From: Arcuatula senhousia
Taxonomy: Eukaryota; Mollusca; Bivalvia; Mytilida; Mytilidae
Direction: 5' to 3'
Assembly: GCA_963971305.1 (NCBI GenBank)
Contig: OZ020311.1
Span: 186,001-250,000, forward strand
DNA length: 64,000 nt
Shown: one piece after another, positions 24,885 through 37,639 of the stretch
How positions within the stretch are numbered: position 1 is the stretch's first letter
Layout of the letters: the number at the start of each line of letters is the position of its first letter
Translations under genes and position numbers: made by a program
The notes under the pieces: model-generated
The model's database searches: none
The model's input: only the letters and a program-made list of their open reading frames with translations
What the model was told of the DNA's origin: nothing

Positions 24885-24950
24885 GCAAAAATCAACACAA
24901 ACCCAAGTCGTAACGAGAGTAAATTCAGGTGCTCCGGGAGGTTAAGCAAA
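24885..24950 (-). mobile_element. 3' tail fragment of the reverse-transcriptase element
   Basis: AAGTCGTAACGAGAGTAAA and GGTGCTCCGGGAGG match the reverse of the tail found after the RT copy at 60160-60412. Confidence 0.55.
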
Positions 24951-25004
24951 CACACACGAAGCCTTGATAACATTTAATTCGGTTAAGGATGACAAACCAA
25001 CAAT

Positions 25005-25039
25005 CAGATGAGTACAGATGTAACATCTGTACTCATCTG
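25005..25039. repeat. Perfect 35-base palindrome
   Basis: Arms of 17 bases (CAGATGAGTACAGATGT and its complement) around one A. It could form a tight hairpin; no function known. Confidence 0.85.
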
Positions 25040-25380
25040 AGAGATTGAAATCCAATACTAGTATTTGCCAACGAACACATGATGTCTAGCAATTTCACTT
25101 GTGTTGTTGTTATCTCTTTGTGTTGACCGATCCATTTTTGTCCTTTTATTCGAATAACATATTAATACCTCTTTGCAAAAGTTCGCATTTAATCAAGCAA
25201 AAGCATGAAGAGACATGATTTGACCACCCCTTCAAGGGTCCATTTGACAGCTTTGACTCAATTAGAAACTTTTTGTACTGTAACAGATTTTGATTCTAAA
25301 GATCCTAAGATCATCATGTTCAAGCCGCTACAGTTTATGTGCTTGTATATATGCGTGTGTTTGACGCCCTCTTCGACGCA

Positions 25381-25468
25381 CCCAGGGTGTCGTTTCGTAA
25401 AACGATTGCTAATTAACGTGCTCTATATCCCATGCAAACTAAATGGGCTTACGTAACGGCACCCTGGG
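25381..25468. mobile_element. Short TIR element (CCAGGGTGTCGTTTC family), copy 1
   Basis: Starts CCCAGGGTGTCGTTTCG and ends GGCACCCTGGG, with ACGATTGCTAATTAACGTG inside. The same element, more palindromic, is at 62252-62363. Confidence 0.7.
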
Positions 25469-25821
25469 CCATAGGCGGTCAGTCTTAATGGTGGATGAAA
25501 CCGCCGACCTTGGGCAGGTTACTGACCCACAGTTCTTGTGTTATAATCCTTTTAATGTGATTATTTTCTCTATATTTTTTAACAGCTACGTTTGTTGGCG
25601 TGTAACTACATGAACAATAGTTTAGTGAAAGACAATCTATAGAACACCATTACTAACTTTAGCTCAATTTAACAGCAAAGAAGGCAAAACGCTTTTTCCG
25701 ACCTTTAAAGAGTAATGAATCCTATAAGAGGCACCTGACATATTTGGTCCATTAGAGATTTTTATATTAACCGGTTGTTTCCCTAATCTGTAACAGTTTT
25801 CCTTCTAAAAGGCAAAAGATG

Positions 25822-26989
25822 GAACGAGAGGCTTATCGCTCACCTGGCATTTACATGTAAAAGTTCTCACATAACATAACATGTAATAACGTATTACTCA
25901 TATCAATTTGGACAGAACATACCCAAAGATTAATATATACTGTATATGTTTCAAAGTTATCTCTTTTCTGGCTTTAGAGATAAAGAATGTTAAAGTCGGT
26001 GAAAAGTACCTCCTATATATAAGAAGTCTATAAGAGGTCTTAAAATAATGTCAAAGAAAGGTTGCTTCAGATTTTCAGCATCTCTTAGTCTCAGACTAGA
26101 ATCTCAGATTTGTCTGGCCACAATGTCATATATTGGTTGTTCGGCAGGCATAAAATACCACACAAACTTGACAAGGATACCATATTAAGAGGCCCCCGTG
26201 AGCATCTTCAGTGATAAGTAAAATCTTGTAATGAAAAGGACTTTTACAGCACTTGGTAGATACTTGAAGCGACAATCTGAAATAGTTTTCAGTCTATGAT
26301 GCTGCATCATGCATAGTTGAAAATTTTACAAAGGATTTTTTCTATCTGTAATAATTCCCATGCTGTTAGCACAAAAACAGGCAACTTCGACCCCATAAAA
26401 ATCTTTATAAAAGCTTAACGTTTATTCAAGCGACAGGTTTATTTTATCTTTGTTTTCATATGACCAAAAATCACAATCTCTGACCTTTGTTAAAAGGACC
26501 ATAACCCCTAAAACGGGGATTTTTGACAACTTTGACCCAAAGAGATGATATTTTGAAGAAATTCTTGAGCTGAACACTTAACGCTTATAAAGCAAGCAAT
26601 AGCTTTTCCCTTCATATATAATCATATAGTGTTTGGCATATTCAATATTTTTGGTAGAGCACCTCTGATGAGTCTTGAATAGACAAAACATGCGTCAGGC
26701 GTAGCAATATTTATTGTCTGGAACTTTGTTGTCATTTTTATTTTCTCTAACTCCAAAGGTGAAATTTGTTCAATAAGCTAAAACATTGTGTAGAGCTTCT
26801 TAAGCTGACCACTTACCTTAAGCAAACATTACCTTTCTGCCTTCTACTCAGTATTAGCCCCAATAAACCATAATCAGCAGTTCCTTTATTGGTTTCAGAA
26901 CTAATCCTCAAGAAAAAATAGCTCAACTGATCCTCAGATTAGGGTGTAATAAAAATACTTTTTTGATCTTTAAATGTCTGTTACTTTAA
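25822..26989 (+). mobile_element. Old, diverged family A copy, interrupted by copy 2
   Basis: It begins near GAGAGGCTTATCGCTCACC and carries scattered phrases of the family A unit (AATAGTTTTCA, CAACTTCGACCCCATA). It contains the decayed hammerhead repeat at about 26600-26745 and is cut by family A copy 2 at 26990; related sequence resumes after 28372. Confidence 0.5.
26659..26702 (+). ncRNA. Decayed hammerhead ribozyme motif
   Basis: Same family as 62440-62483. CTGATGA is kept, but the GAAA box reads AAAA after stem II, so the core G12 is lost, and stem I has an A/C mismatch. Predicted inactive. Confidence 0.7.
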
Positions 26990-28372
26990 CAAGAGGCTCC
27001 CAGGAGCCTGAATCGCTCACCTGGTCTTGATGTTGACCCTATACTTTTGTAGAGCTAAATGAGCTGAACATTTAAGCAAGCAACAGCTTTTCTCTACCTG
27101 CAATAGTTTTCATTCTATAGGCCAAAAACACCATTTTTCACCTATAAGGGGCCATAACCCCTATAAGGAGTCATCTGACAACTTCGACCCTATGAAGACT
27201 TTTGTAGAGCTAAATGAGCTGAACATTTAAGCAAGCAACAGCTAATCTCTATCTGCAATAGTTTTCATTCTGTAGGCCAAAAACATGAAAAATGGCTATT
27301 TTTCTAGGGCCGTAACCCCTATAAGGGATCATCTGACAACTTCAACCCTATGGAGAATTTTGTAAAGCTAAATGAGCTGAACATTTAAGCAAGCAATAGC
27401 TAATCTCTATCTGCAATAGTTTTCATTCTGTAGGCCAAAAACATGAAAAATCGCTATTTTTCAGGGGCCGTAACCCCTATAAGGGGTCATCTGCCAACTT
27501 CGACCCTATGGAGAATTTTGTAGAGCTCAATGAGCTGAACATTTAAGCAAGCAACAGCTAATCTCTATGTGCAATAGTTTTCATTCTGTAGGCCAAAAAC
27601 ATGAAAAAATGCCATTTTTCAGGGGCCGTAACCCCTATAAGGGGTTATCTGACAACTTCGATCCTATGGAGACTTTCGTAGAGCTAAATGAGCTAAACAT
27701 TTAAGCAAGCAACAGCTAATCTCTATCTGCAATAGTTTTCATTCTGTAGGCCAAAAACATGAAAAATGGCTATTTTTCAACTTTAAGGGGCCGTAACCCC
27801 TATAAGGGGTCATCTGACAACTTCGACCCTATGGAGACTTTTGTAGAGTTAAATGAGCTGAACATTTAAGCAAGCAACAGCTAATCTCTATCTGCAATAG
27901 TTTTCATTCTGTAGGCCAAAAACATGAAAAAATGCTATTTTTCACCTTTAAGGGGCCGTAACCCCTATAAGGGGTCATCTGACAACTTTGACCAAATGGA
28001 GACTATAGTAGAACTTTTGATGCTGAATCAGTAGCGTGGCCTCAGATTTCCTCTATCTCTTATACTTTTTGATATATAAGCCAAAAACAGTAGTCTGACC
28101 CCCCTAGTCTATTTTTAGTAACGGCGGCCATGTTTTTTAACGGATTAAAAATCAAAACATAAGTTTGGTGCAGGACACCCTAAGGATCATTCATACCAAG
28201 TTTCATTAAATTCTGTTTGGTAGTTTCAGAGGAGAAGATTTTTGAAAAATTGTTAACAGACGACGACGACAGACGACGACGACAGACGACGACGACGACG
28301 ACGACAGACGACGACGACGACGGACGCCAAGTGATGGTAATAGCTCACATGGACCTTCGGTCCAGGTGAGCT
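26990..28372 (+). mobile_element. Family A element, copy 2 (six internal repeats)
   Basis: Begins CAAGAGGCTCCCAGGAGCC and ends in the TGGACC/GGTCCA hairpin (28342-28372). Six tandem units of about 155-166 bp follow the start, each with GAACATTTAAGCAAGCAA, AATAGTTTTCATTCT and ACCCCTATAAGGGGT. Then comes a conserved module (GGCGGCCATGTTTTTTAACG, CAGAGGAGAAGATTTTTGAA), a (GAC)n run (28258-28328) and the hairpin. AA flanks both ends, fitting a two-base target duplication. No coding capacity. Confidence 0.8.
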
Positions 28373-28899
28373 AATAAGGGGTCTTCTGATAACTTCAAAT
28401 CAATAGAAAACTTTGTAGATCGTTCAATAGAAGCCCAAGGAGGTTGCAATTCACCCATATCTCATGTACTTTTTTACCTATTAGTCAAGACCAATATTAT
28501 TAAGACCCTGTTCTGAAACACTGCATGGCCATGTTGTTTGGCTGACAGCCATTGTTTGTGCAATCTTGAATGAAGACATCATCCAATGGGGCATTGACTG
28601 GAAAAGTTTAATGAACGGAATGTTAAATCAAGCAGATGGTTAAACTGAAAACACACCATTTTTGACATTTGAAGTTTCAACCTCATGCGGTTTTTGCTAT
28701 GGTATTCATTCTTTAAGGCAAATAAACTGTTTAACAATGAAAGAACCTTAGTGAGCACGCTCACATACCCCACGCGTTCTGCTATTTGCCTATATAAATT
28801 AACCTGGAGCTCGTAAACTTTTTGCGAATTAAAAATATGATATAACATACACAGTAGTTACATATGTTATGTTTCTTGCAAACTATGTTTTGTTTAATT
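28373..28899. other. Remnant of an older repeat
   Basis: Starts with GGGGTCTTCTGATAACTTC, a family A phrase, so probably the older copy resuming after the insertion. The 89-codon minus-strand frame (28579-28848) is not recognised. Confidence 0.4.
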
Positions 28900-29766
28900 C
28901 TTTTCAGTAGTTTCAGAGGAGTTGCGATCACAAACTGTAATCATGATTTTCTGCAAATTTCTAAGTCCAAAGGTCCATAACTCCAACAACAATTTGCGAA
29001 TCAAAAATTCCAGATAAAATGCACAACTACATATGGTGTTCTTCTCGCATACCAAGTTTCGTTAAATTCTGTTTAGTAGTTTAAGAGGAGTTGCGATTAC
29101 AAACTGTAATCATGATTTTCTGCAAATTTCTAAGTCCAAAGGGCCATAACTCCCACAAAAATTTGCGAATCAAAAATTCCCGGTAATATGCACAACTACA
29201 TATGGTGTTCTTCTCGCATACCAAGTTTCGTTAAATTCTGTTCAGTAGTTTAAGAGGAGTTGCGATTACAAACTGTAGTCATGATTTTCTGCAAATTTCT
29301 AAGTCCAAAGGGCCATAACTCCCACAAAAATTTGCGAATCAAAAATTCCCGGTAATATGCACAACTACATATGGTGTTCTTCTCGCATACCAAGTTTCGT
29401 TAAATTCTGTTCAGTAGTTTAAGAGGAGTTGCGATTACAAACTGTAATCATGATTTTCTGCAAATTTCTAAGTCCAAAGGGCTATAACTCCCACAAAAAT
29501 TTGTGAATCAAAAATTCCCGGTAATATGCACAACTACATATGGTGTTCTTCTTGCATATCAAGTTTCATTTAATTCTGTTCAGTAGTTTAAGAGGAGTTG
29601 CGATTACAAACTGTAATCATGATTTTCTGCAAATTTCTAAGTCCAAAGGGCCATAACTCCCACAAAAATTTGCGAATCAAAAATTCCCGGTAATATGCAC
29701 AACTACATATGGTGTTCTTCTTGCATACCAAGTTTCATTTAATTCTGTTCAGTAGTTTAAGAGGAG
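28900..29766 (+). repeat. 169-bp tandem repeat, five units
   Basis: The phrase GTTGCGAT recurs at 28922, 29091, 29260, 29429, 29598 and 29767, exactly 169 bp apart. Each unit has CATGATTTTCTGCAAATTTC and GGGCCATAACTCCC. It is the body of an element that ends at 29903. Confidence 0.9.
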
Positions 29767-29785
29767 TTGCGATTACAAACTTTGA

Positions 29786-29903
29786 TCACAGACTGACGGA
29801 CGGACGGACGGACGGACGGACGGACTGACGGACGGACGGACGGACGGACGGACGGACCAGTCAAAAACATTATACCCTTCGCAACTTCGTTGCGTGGGGT
29901 ATA
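29786..29903 (+). repeat. GGAC microsatellite and terminal hairpin
   Basis: (GGAC)n from about 29790 to 29858 is followed by a hairpin (29870-29903) in which TTATACCC pairs with GGGGTATAA around CGCAAC-TTC-GTTGCG. The layout, simple repeat then hairpin, is the same as family A ends. The 65- and 95-codon minus frames with SVRPSVRPSV come from the microsatellite. Confidence 0.8.
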
Positions 29904-30387
29904 AAAATATAAGGGGACATAATATATGGGGGTCATCTGACAACTTCTTTCCAATGGAGCTTCTTAAAGACCTTAATTGACTTTTAAATGATGTTATTAA
30001 AAGTTGTTCTCTATCTTTTACTAAATTGGGGTATAAAGTGAAACTTGTCAATGCTGGCATTTGAAGGGGAATAATTTAAAAAACATAAGGTCCAAGTATA
30101 AATTGATGTGCATAACAACATACATATCAAATTGCTAAAAATTGACACATACATGTTGACATAGTTTCTCAGATGAAAAGCTTAATGCTTAAATAAGTGC
30201 AACAAAAATAACAATTCTAGAAAAAGGGCAATACATTGAACATGAGGATTACAGACAACATTAGATGGATGGGAATAGCTCACATGACATTTTTGACCAG
30301 ACATGCTAATAATTAAAATACTTGAGCGTCTTTTTTATAAACAAACAAAAACAAAAAATTAGAGTGAAACTCAGGTCTTACTTAAAA
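29904..30387. other. Non-coding DNA
   Basis: Diverged family A-like phrases near 29930-29970 (GGGGGTCATCTGACAAC); nothing else recognised. Confidence 0.4.
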
Positions 30388-31095
30388 CAAGAGGCTCCCA
30401 GGAGCCTGAATCGCTAACCTGGTCTTGATGTTGACCCTATACTTTTGTAGAGCTAAATGAGCTGAACATTTAAGCAAGCAACAGCTTTTCTCTACCTGCA
30501 ATAGTTTTCATTCTATAGGCCAAAAACACCATTTTTCACCTATAAGGGGCCATAACCCCTATAAGGGGTCATCTGACAACTTCGACCCTATGGAAACTTT
30601 TGTAGAGCTAAATGAGCTGAACATTTAAGCAAGCAACAGCTAATCTCTATCTGCAATAGTTTTCATTCTGTAGGCCAAAAACATGAAAAAATGCTATTTT
30701 TCACCTTTAAGGGGCCGTAACCCCTATAAGGGGTCATCTGACAACTTTGACCAAATGGAGACTTTTGTAGAGCTTTTGATGCTGAATCAGTAACGTGGCC
30801 TCAGATTTCCTCTATCTTTTATACTTTTTGATTTATAAGCCAAAAACAGTAGTCTGACCCCCCTAGTCTATTTTTAGTAACGGCGGACATGTTTTTTAAC
30901 AGATCAAAAATCAAAACACAAGTTTGGTGCAGGATTCCCTTAGGATCATTCATACCAAGTTTCATTAAATTCTGTTAGGCAGTTTCAGAGGAGAAGATTT
31001 TTGAAAAATTGTTAACATACGACAACGACGACGACGACGACAGAAGACGACGGACGCCAAGTGATGGTAATAGCTCACCTGGGTCCAGGTAAGCT
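30388..31095 (+). mobile_element. Family A element, copy 3 (two internal repeats)
   Basis: Same start as copy 2 and nearly the same sequence, but only two of the 155-bp units. The terminal hairpin is damaged: the inner stem is lost (CACCTGGGTCCAGGTAAGCT). Confidence 0.8.
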
Positions 31096-33017
31096 AAAAA
31101 TGAAGTACAAATGCTGTTCGGCTCTAATAAAACCGCCCCCTTCTTTCACTCATCAGGGTGTTTCAATCATAAAACATTTATATTTTGTTATGTCAAGGTG
31201 TAACCAGTCATCTTTAATAAACCATAACCTTGTTTCAACCTATATCTGTTCCTAGTCCATTTTAACCTTCTCTATAAAGATTTCAGAAAAAGAAAATGTT
31301 TCAGTCTTTGACTCATTTAATCATTACATGTGTCACTTATAAACATATAAAAATCACAACACAAAAAAAATATAAAAAAGTATTATAATTATACATGTAC
31401 TGGTATATATTAATACATAACTGAAAATGAGTACTAATATGGACATTCCCCTAACCTGGGAAGGTCAAAAGTTCAAGCTAACATCAAATCAAAAGCAGAG
31501 TAAAAAAATAAGGAAACAAAATAAAGATCCAGTTAATTTTGACAAAATTGTATAAATATGATTCTCGTAATTTTTAACTGATTTTTTAATTCTGCAGCTG
31601 TTTCTTAAAAAAAACCAACTCAACTTTCACTTCATTCTGTTTCAGAAAATCATTTACCACAATGTGAGATTAGTTTTCTTTTATTAATATCAACGATTCA
31701 TACATTTTTTCTGTGTAAGATAATGCACTCTGCATGAAAATTTCATGGTCATGTGATAGAATATCCAAATACATGTACCATATACCTCATGTACATCATG
31801 TATGTGTGTAATTAATGTATAATAATAATTCATTCAAATAGTCAAAATACAAATATAAATGTTATATCTTAGATCAATTAGTTAGAAAATAGTGAGACGA
31901 AAGGCCAGAATTCTACATGTAGACTGATTAACCCCGCCAAGATAGTAAAAATTCAACGACTGCATATAAGGCAAGCTTGCGTCTTTAAATTCCAATATTT
32001 ACATTTAAAGTTTACAAATGCATAAAAGAAGGTGTAGGTTGCATGTCATTGTTAGTAATTATATATAGTAGGAAAACATGTAATATTCATTTGTTCTAAG
32101 TAAAAAACAGAAAAATATAAAAGTGTAAAGAATCATACAACATGTACATGTACTACACACGTTAAGAAATACAAATAGAGTACACACGGCATACTTACAA
32201 AATAGGGGAACTAATGCGACATTAAATGACAAGATGATTGAAAAAGAATGTCATAAAACAGTAACAAACAATTGATGAGATGTTCTTCTTACACCAGAAA
32301 ATTTCAGACACTATTATCAAAATTTTCAGATATAAAGGATATTTAAATATTTGAAAAGGCTTAACACAAAAAAGACTGTACTTTACAGCTGTATAAAATA
32401 TAATTCAAATCCCTCAACAAGAGCTGTATCAAGTTATCATCCGAAAACTCAGAAATTAATTAAATTTCATTCTTCAAAGGGACCTAGCCTGTTTCAAAAA
32501 GTTCTTTTCAGATCATGCTAAAAATTAAACTTGACCTTTATGTTATTGTACTTTTAAAACAGCTTTGTAAAATAATATTTAAATCCCTTAACATTTTTTT
32601 CAAGTTATCATACGAAAACCTTCAGGGGATGAACAAACAGACACCTATCAAACAGAGGGTATTCATGTGGCAGAGTATAAAAAATACTAAGCACATGAAG
32701 CACAATGCAAATTTATAAAAGTAAAAAAAAATAATAAAAATACAGCAATTGTAAACAGAAAAATACTAGAATACTGACAAAGTCATGACCAGGAAGAGCC
32801 CCTTCATCAAAATACATGTAACCAAAATTTTCAGTAATATATTTGACCGATTTACATCGTGTACATGAACATAAAATTTTAACATGTTTAATGTGCCCAT
32901 CCTTGAATGGTCCTACATCATGTAGAATATCAGATGTGAACTCCTTAGACATGTAGTTTTTTGAGTTATAGAGTAGACAAAAATTGTGGATGGACAGACA
33001 AAGTGCAAACATAGGGC
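31096..33017. other. AT-rich DNA, includes the possible 3' UTR of the ZDHHC gene
   Basis: No gene recognised. Because the ZDHHC gene runs leftward, part of this may be its 3' untranslated region or downstream flank; no decisive polyadenylation site can be chosen among many AATAAA-like words. Confidence 0.35.
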
Positions 33018-33170
33018 TTCCTCATCCTTAATACAGGGCCCTAATATAATACAACCTACAAACTATAGGGCTTTCTCATCCTTAATACAGGGCCCTAATA
33101 TAATACAAACTATAGGGCTTTCTCATCCTTAATACAGGGCCCTAATATAATACAACCTACTGACTATAGT
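33018..33170. repeat. Three tandem copies of a 45-54-bp unit
   Basis: The unit contains GGGCTTTCTCATCCTTAATA and CAGGGCCCTAATATAATACA. It lies about 300 bp downstream of the ZDHHC stop codon. Confidence 0.85.
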
Positions 33171-33463
33171 AGAACTATACAAGCATGCTTATAAAACAAG
33201 CAATTACAATCAAGCCAAGATTAAAAAAATTCCTAGAATTTCATTCCCTCCTGCCCCATTTTTTTCAGCCCCTAAAAAAATTATTTTTATTTTTGTTAAA
33301 TACCGGCTAATTTTCTGTAAAATGGCTGAATATTTAATCGAAATGGATAAAAAATCACCACTTGACCCATATTTCAAGAAATTTGGATGAGAATCTAGGA
33401 ATTATTTTATTATGGCCTAATCAGCATAGAAAACTATCAAATTCTAATGAGAAAACAGTAAAG

Positions 33464-35430
33464 CTATTGGTTTTTGGAATCTAGAATCTGTATATTGGTT
33501 TTAAATTCAAATCCATCACTTGGTAAAGGAGAATCTATCCAAGGACAGATCCATGTTAAATACCATCTTCTTCCAAAGAATTGTACAATGTTCTCCTTTG
33601 GTCCTAAATCAAACTCTCTCAACTGACGGTGACTTTCATAGGTTGTCGTTCCTCTATACACATGACTACAGTGCCATATAAACAGACCCAAAAAAGCAAA
33701 TGTGAAAATGGTAGACATCAGGGTCAAAAATGTGGTAACAGCAGTCCAAAACGGAATGATCTGAAACATGCAACAAAATAGGGGTAAGAAAAAGTACAAT
33801 ATGTTCCACCATGATGAAAATCCCCCAAGGAGCTGATAAACATAGGGTAGACTCATGGACATGCATAAAACAGTTCCACACATGCCATAGAACAGCAGCC
33901 AGAAGTAATAACGGAAGTTAAAGTGACCAACACACTGACTGGTGAACATACAATGATGGTCTCTCTTCAGGATACATTTCTTGCATATGATACAGTGAAA
34001 GGATCTTGGAGGTGAGTTAGCTTCACAACCATAACAATATCTCCAGCCTGAAAATATAAAACTTCAAATCTTAATATACAATATCTACAACCTGAAAAGA
34101 TCTGAAAATATAAAACTTCAAATCTTAATATACAATATCTACAACCTGAAAAGATCTGAAAATATAAAACTTTTAATCTGAATAAACAATATCTCCAGCC
34201 CGAAAACATATAACTTTAAATCTTGAATAATATTATAAAACTTTAAAGTTTTCTTTTTGTCTGTCTGTAATTCATGTAGTTGTGTTTACTGTTGAATTTT
34301 AGGGCATGTACATTTGTACACATGTATACAATATACATGTTCATTGTGCATGTTGTGTAAGCTTTAAGGGTCATCAGGACAGTTTGAACCTTTTTAAAGA
34401 AAATCTTAGTATATGTACAGCTCAAACATGTCAAATGGCATATTATCAGGACAAATAGAGTATATCATGTTTATAAGGACGCACCGAATTAAATTGAAAC
34501 ATTTACAAAATGTACAATGTATTTACCCCTAATTGAAGATACCACAGTTTTAAAAAAATTTGCAAATTTGCCACACAAAGTCCAATTTGAGGCAGAGATG
34601 GAATAAAAGAAGATATATTTGGGTGTTTTTGAAATGTAGAAATTCTGCACTAGACTCAAAGTACTATGGAGAAAATTCTTTCTGTCGCAGGAAACATTAA
34701 GATTTTAGAAGTTTTCCAAGAAATGTCTGTGCATGCACAAAAACGGCGGGAAATAGTAACACGTTGCCCCAAATCATCTTGTCCCATTGATCCAAGTTAT
34801 CAATGGAATGGATTTTTTTGGTACAATGTATCTACATGCATGACATGAGCTTTAAAGGCAATGTCTTTCAACAGGGACTTGCTCCCATCTAAAAATATTT
34901 TGTACGGGTCAATGTCCGGTACGAAAAAAACATGTTTAAATACCGCACATTGACTCTTAAGAAATATTGATGTAGGGGAGGAAGTCCCTGTGGTCTTTCT
35001 CTGACATATATTAAAACAAAACAAAAAGAGCTTTATAGTAAAAAAAACACATTTCATAACGAGGTTTTTGTGAGAAAAAAAATCTGGTTTTCATGATTTA
35101 GAGGTGCATTTGTACAATTAAAATAAGGTAAGACTTATAAGATCTAGCTTGAAACACACCTGGTCTGAGCAGAGTTGGTAACATTTTCCCTGCTGTTGAT
35201 GTATTTGTTGTCACTATTTTGTAAATATTGCCAATAACATTCAAGTAAAAATAAAAGGCCAAAAACTGGTACAGGCACATTTTTGCTGTGCCAATTTGAT
35301 ATTCTTCTTTCAGCCACGGAACCAGGATCACCTCTCCATAAATGTAAGCAGAGTGAACCATTAACGAGCAGTAGATCATCGACAAGGCATCAGGCTTTGA
35401 TTTTGGTTTTATATCCTTCCATGTAACCAT
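33464..35430 (-). CDS. ZDHHC24-like: DHHC palmitoyltransferase, ZDHHC24-like, two exons
   Basis: Enzymes of this family S-acylate cysteines of membrane proteins at the Golgi or ER by way of an acyl-enzyme on the DHHC cysteine. Exon 1 is 35430-35160 (90 codons plus one base); exon 2 is 34047-33464. The intron has GT (35159) and AG (34048) borders and joins as G|GC, giving LLRPG-WRYCYGC in frame. Translation gives 284 residues, the size I recall for human ZDHHC24. Seen: two N-terminal membrane segments (about 18-40 and 52-73); a cysteine-rich domain with C95, C98, H108, C109, C112, C115, D120-H-H-C123, C129 and N134 in family spacing; further membrane segments after the DHHC; TTYE at 225-228 (the TTxE motif); and a C-terminus with FDLGPKEN and SPLPSDGFEFKT, matching ZDHHC24 (YDLGP, SPLPGDGITFQT). 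The start ATG at 35430-35428 is the first in frame; a stop lies upstream at 35532-35530. No lesion. The closest alternative is another small DHHC subfamily. Confidence 0.92.
34033..34209 (-). repeat. Tandem copies of the ZDHHC 3' splice site inside its own intron
   Basis: The real acceptor and first bases of exon 2 (TTTTCAG|GCTGGAGATATTGT) are repeated upstream in the intron. The word ACAATATCT on the plus strand starts at 34033, 34078, 34132 and 34186. The two middle copies keep TTTTCAGG and a pyrimidine-rich lead; the furthest copy has CGG in place of CAG. Confidence 0.85.
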
Positions 35431-35502
35431 TTTGTAAGCGTAAATTTTCTCGTTGAAGGGAGAAATAACAATTAGCAAAACAGGGAAAATATTTACAATC
35501 AA

Positions 35503-37639
35503 ATTAAAATTTTTGTGCGGTGTATTTCTTTATCTTATGATTATTCCAAGATTGAATGTTGCACAAAACACTTTGCTGACCATGATAATAAAACTAAACA
35601 AAGAAAACATAGGAGAGTTTCTGTTCATTTCCGGATTTTTGTTGTTGAAAAAGTGGAGGCCTCCCGGATTATGATCGCCATTATGAGGCTTTGTGGGGAG
35701 GGGGAGAGGGGGTATCAATATTCTATATTACAACAAGTTTAACCGAAAATATGCACATATTCCTTTAAAAATCCACAAATATATCCCTGTAATTTCAAGT
35801 TCCAAAATCATGATTCCAATAAATTTTCAGAACCAATAAAAAAGGGTCAAAAATATCTTAAGAATTAACTGAAATATTTTTTTTTGGTTTATTGATCCAT
35901 AAACTAAATTTTTCATGAATAAATGACTTTATTTGCAAATACATGTTATAACAATGAACAAACAATACAGAAAACGGAGAATATTACATATACGATTACA
36001 TCTACTTAAGAATACCAGCTCTTAATTTCCAAGCATGTTTTGAATAGTTACAGAATTTCCTTGTTAGGTTTACAGATTTTCCTTAAAGAAAATTTGTAAG
36101 TTTTCTCATATTAGCCCAAGAACAATAGTACTTTGGTAAATAAAATAATCTAAAAACTAGACAGACAAGTACAAAATGGTATTCATTTTCAATACAGTTC
36201 AAATTCTATTTTCTCTCAAAGTATAACTAAAACTACCAGTTTCTAATTCTTATTTTAACTTTGTTCAATACCCATTTCTAAATTAGATAGTATCCGTTTG
36301 GAATGTAGTTACTATATCTCATGCAACTGAGGTCATATGAAGGTACACTCATCATCTTTTCTTTTTGTTACTATGAACTGTTTCCCCAAATTGACAGCCA
36401 AGAAGGCCAAATTAGACATTTTATAAAATAACATACATTAAAAGAGGACTTGACTTCATAAATATATCTAGTACATGCATATTTATGGACCCTAATATTC
36501 AATATCTCATTCCATGCATCTTAATTATTTTTCTTATACTGAGCCGCCTATTGTATCTTATAAATATACAAGATTAATTAGCTTTTTAAAAAAGCTAGTG
36601 TCAGGCCTTGGCGATTTTATGTCAGTTTCATATTTTGATATAGAAAACCGTTTTCAAATTAAATTTTTAATAAACACTGAAAAACAATCATTTCAAAATA
36701 TTCCTGTCCATTAAACATGACATGTACATATCACAAAATCTTTATTCAAAAGAAAGGTCGCAGGTGAGCCCGTCTCCCGGCCCGTCCTCAGGTTGATTCG
36801 TCCTCGGTTGGTCCGTCTGTACTACGGTAGGTCCGTCCCTTAGTTGATCTGGCCTCTTGTTCGTAGTTAGTCCGTCATATTTTAATACAAGAAATATACT
36901 TATAGTAAAACAATTTTTCTTGAAAAAATGACCAAAATTTCTACCACCTACAAAAATTAATTGGAATTCCTGCCTAAACTGTATCAAAACTTCCCTTCTC
37001 TCTTATCATGCTTATTGCAAATTTTGGGATTGGGCCCCCCAAAAAAACTAGTTTAACCCCGCCACATATGCCAGGAATCTTTGACAAAGCTTTCGTTTGT
37101 ACTTGTCTTTTTGATGTTTTATGTTCCTTGTTTAAGAAGGGGGTCTATCTGTGACTATTTCCGGAAAAGCTTTGAAATATATGCATTTTATTTAGTCCAT
37201 GGGCCAATTGTAAAACCGCGAGTATCGCCTACTGGCCTCGTTGAAGGCTGCTGGCGGTTGTCCATTGTGTTTTTTTTTTCTGAATTGCCGCTTGATTTTG
37301 GCCTGTGTCGCGTTCACTTATCCAACATCTTATTATTTTCTATATGTACTATATATACACAACTTTTTGCTAATATCAACTAATGGCAACCAACCCTGAT
37401 AATACTGGTCTGAAATACGCTGTTTTATTAACTCAAATGGAACATTTACATGATCTTAATTAAGCCATACATAGTTTAACCCTTACTTAAATAAAAGATC
37501 TTTGAAATTTGATGCCAAGGTATTTTTTACCATGATTTGCATCAACATATCAAATTCTGTATACCGTATAGCGGGAAATTTGCGTGAGGTTCTAATTTTT
37601 GCTATATCCGCGCCCATTACTCTATCGCGAAATTTAATG
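35503..37639. other. Upstream flank of ZDHHC and non-coding DNA
   Basis: The ZDHHC promoter should lie just right of 35430, but I see no clear core element. Pieces at 36740-36880 (repeated GGTCCGTC-like words) and 37230-37300 (GAAGGCTGCTGGCGG, GTCCATTGTG) are dispersed repeats. Frames at 36742-36987 and 37081-37383 are not recognised. Confidence 0.4.

Noticed and set aside
29757..30060. SVRPSVRPSV frames
   Set aside because: Translation of the GGAC microsatellite.
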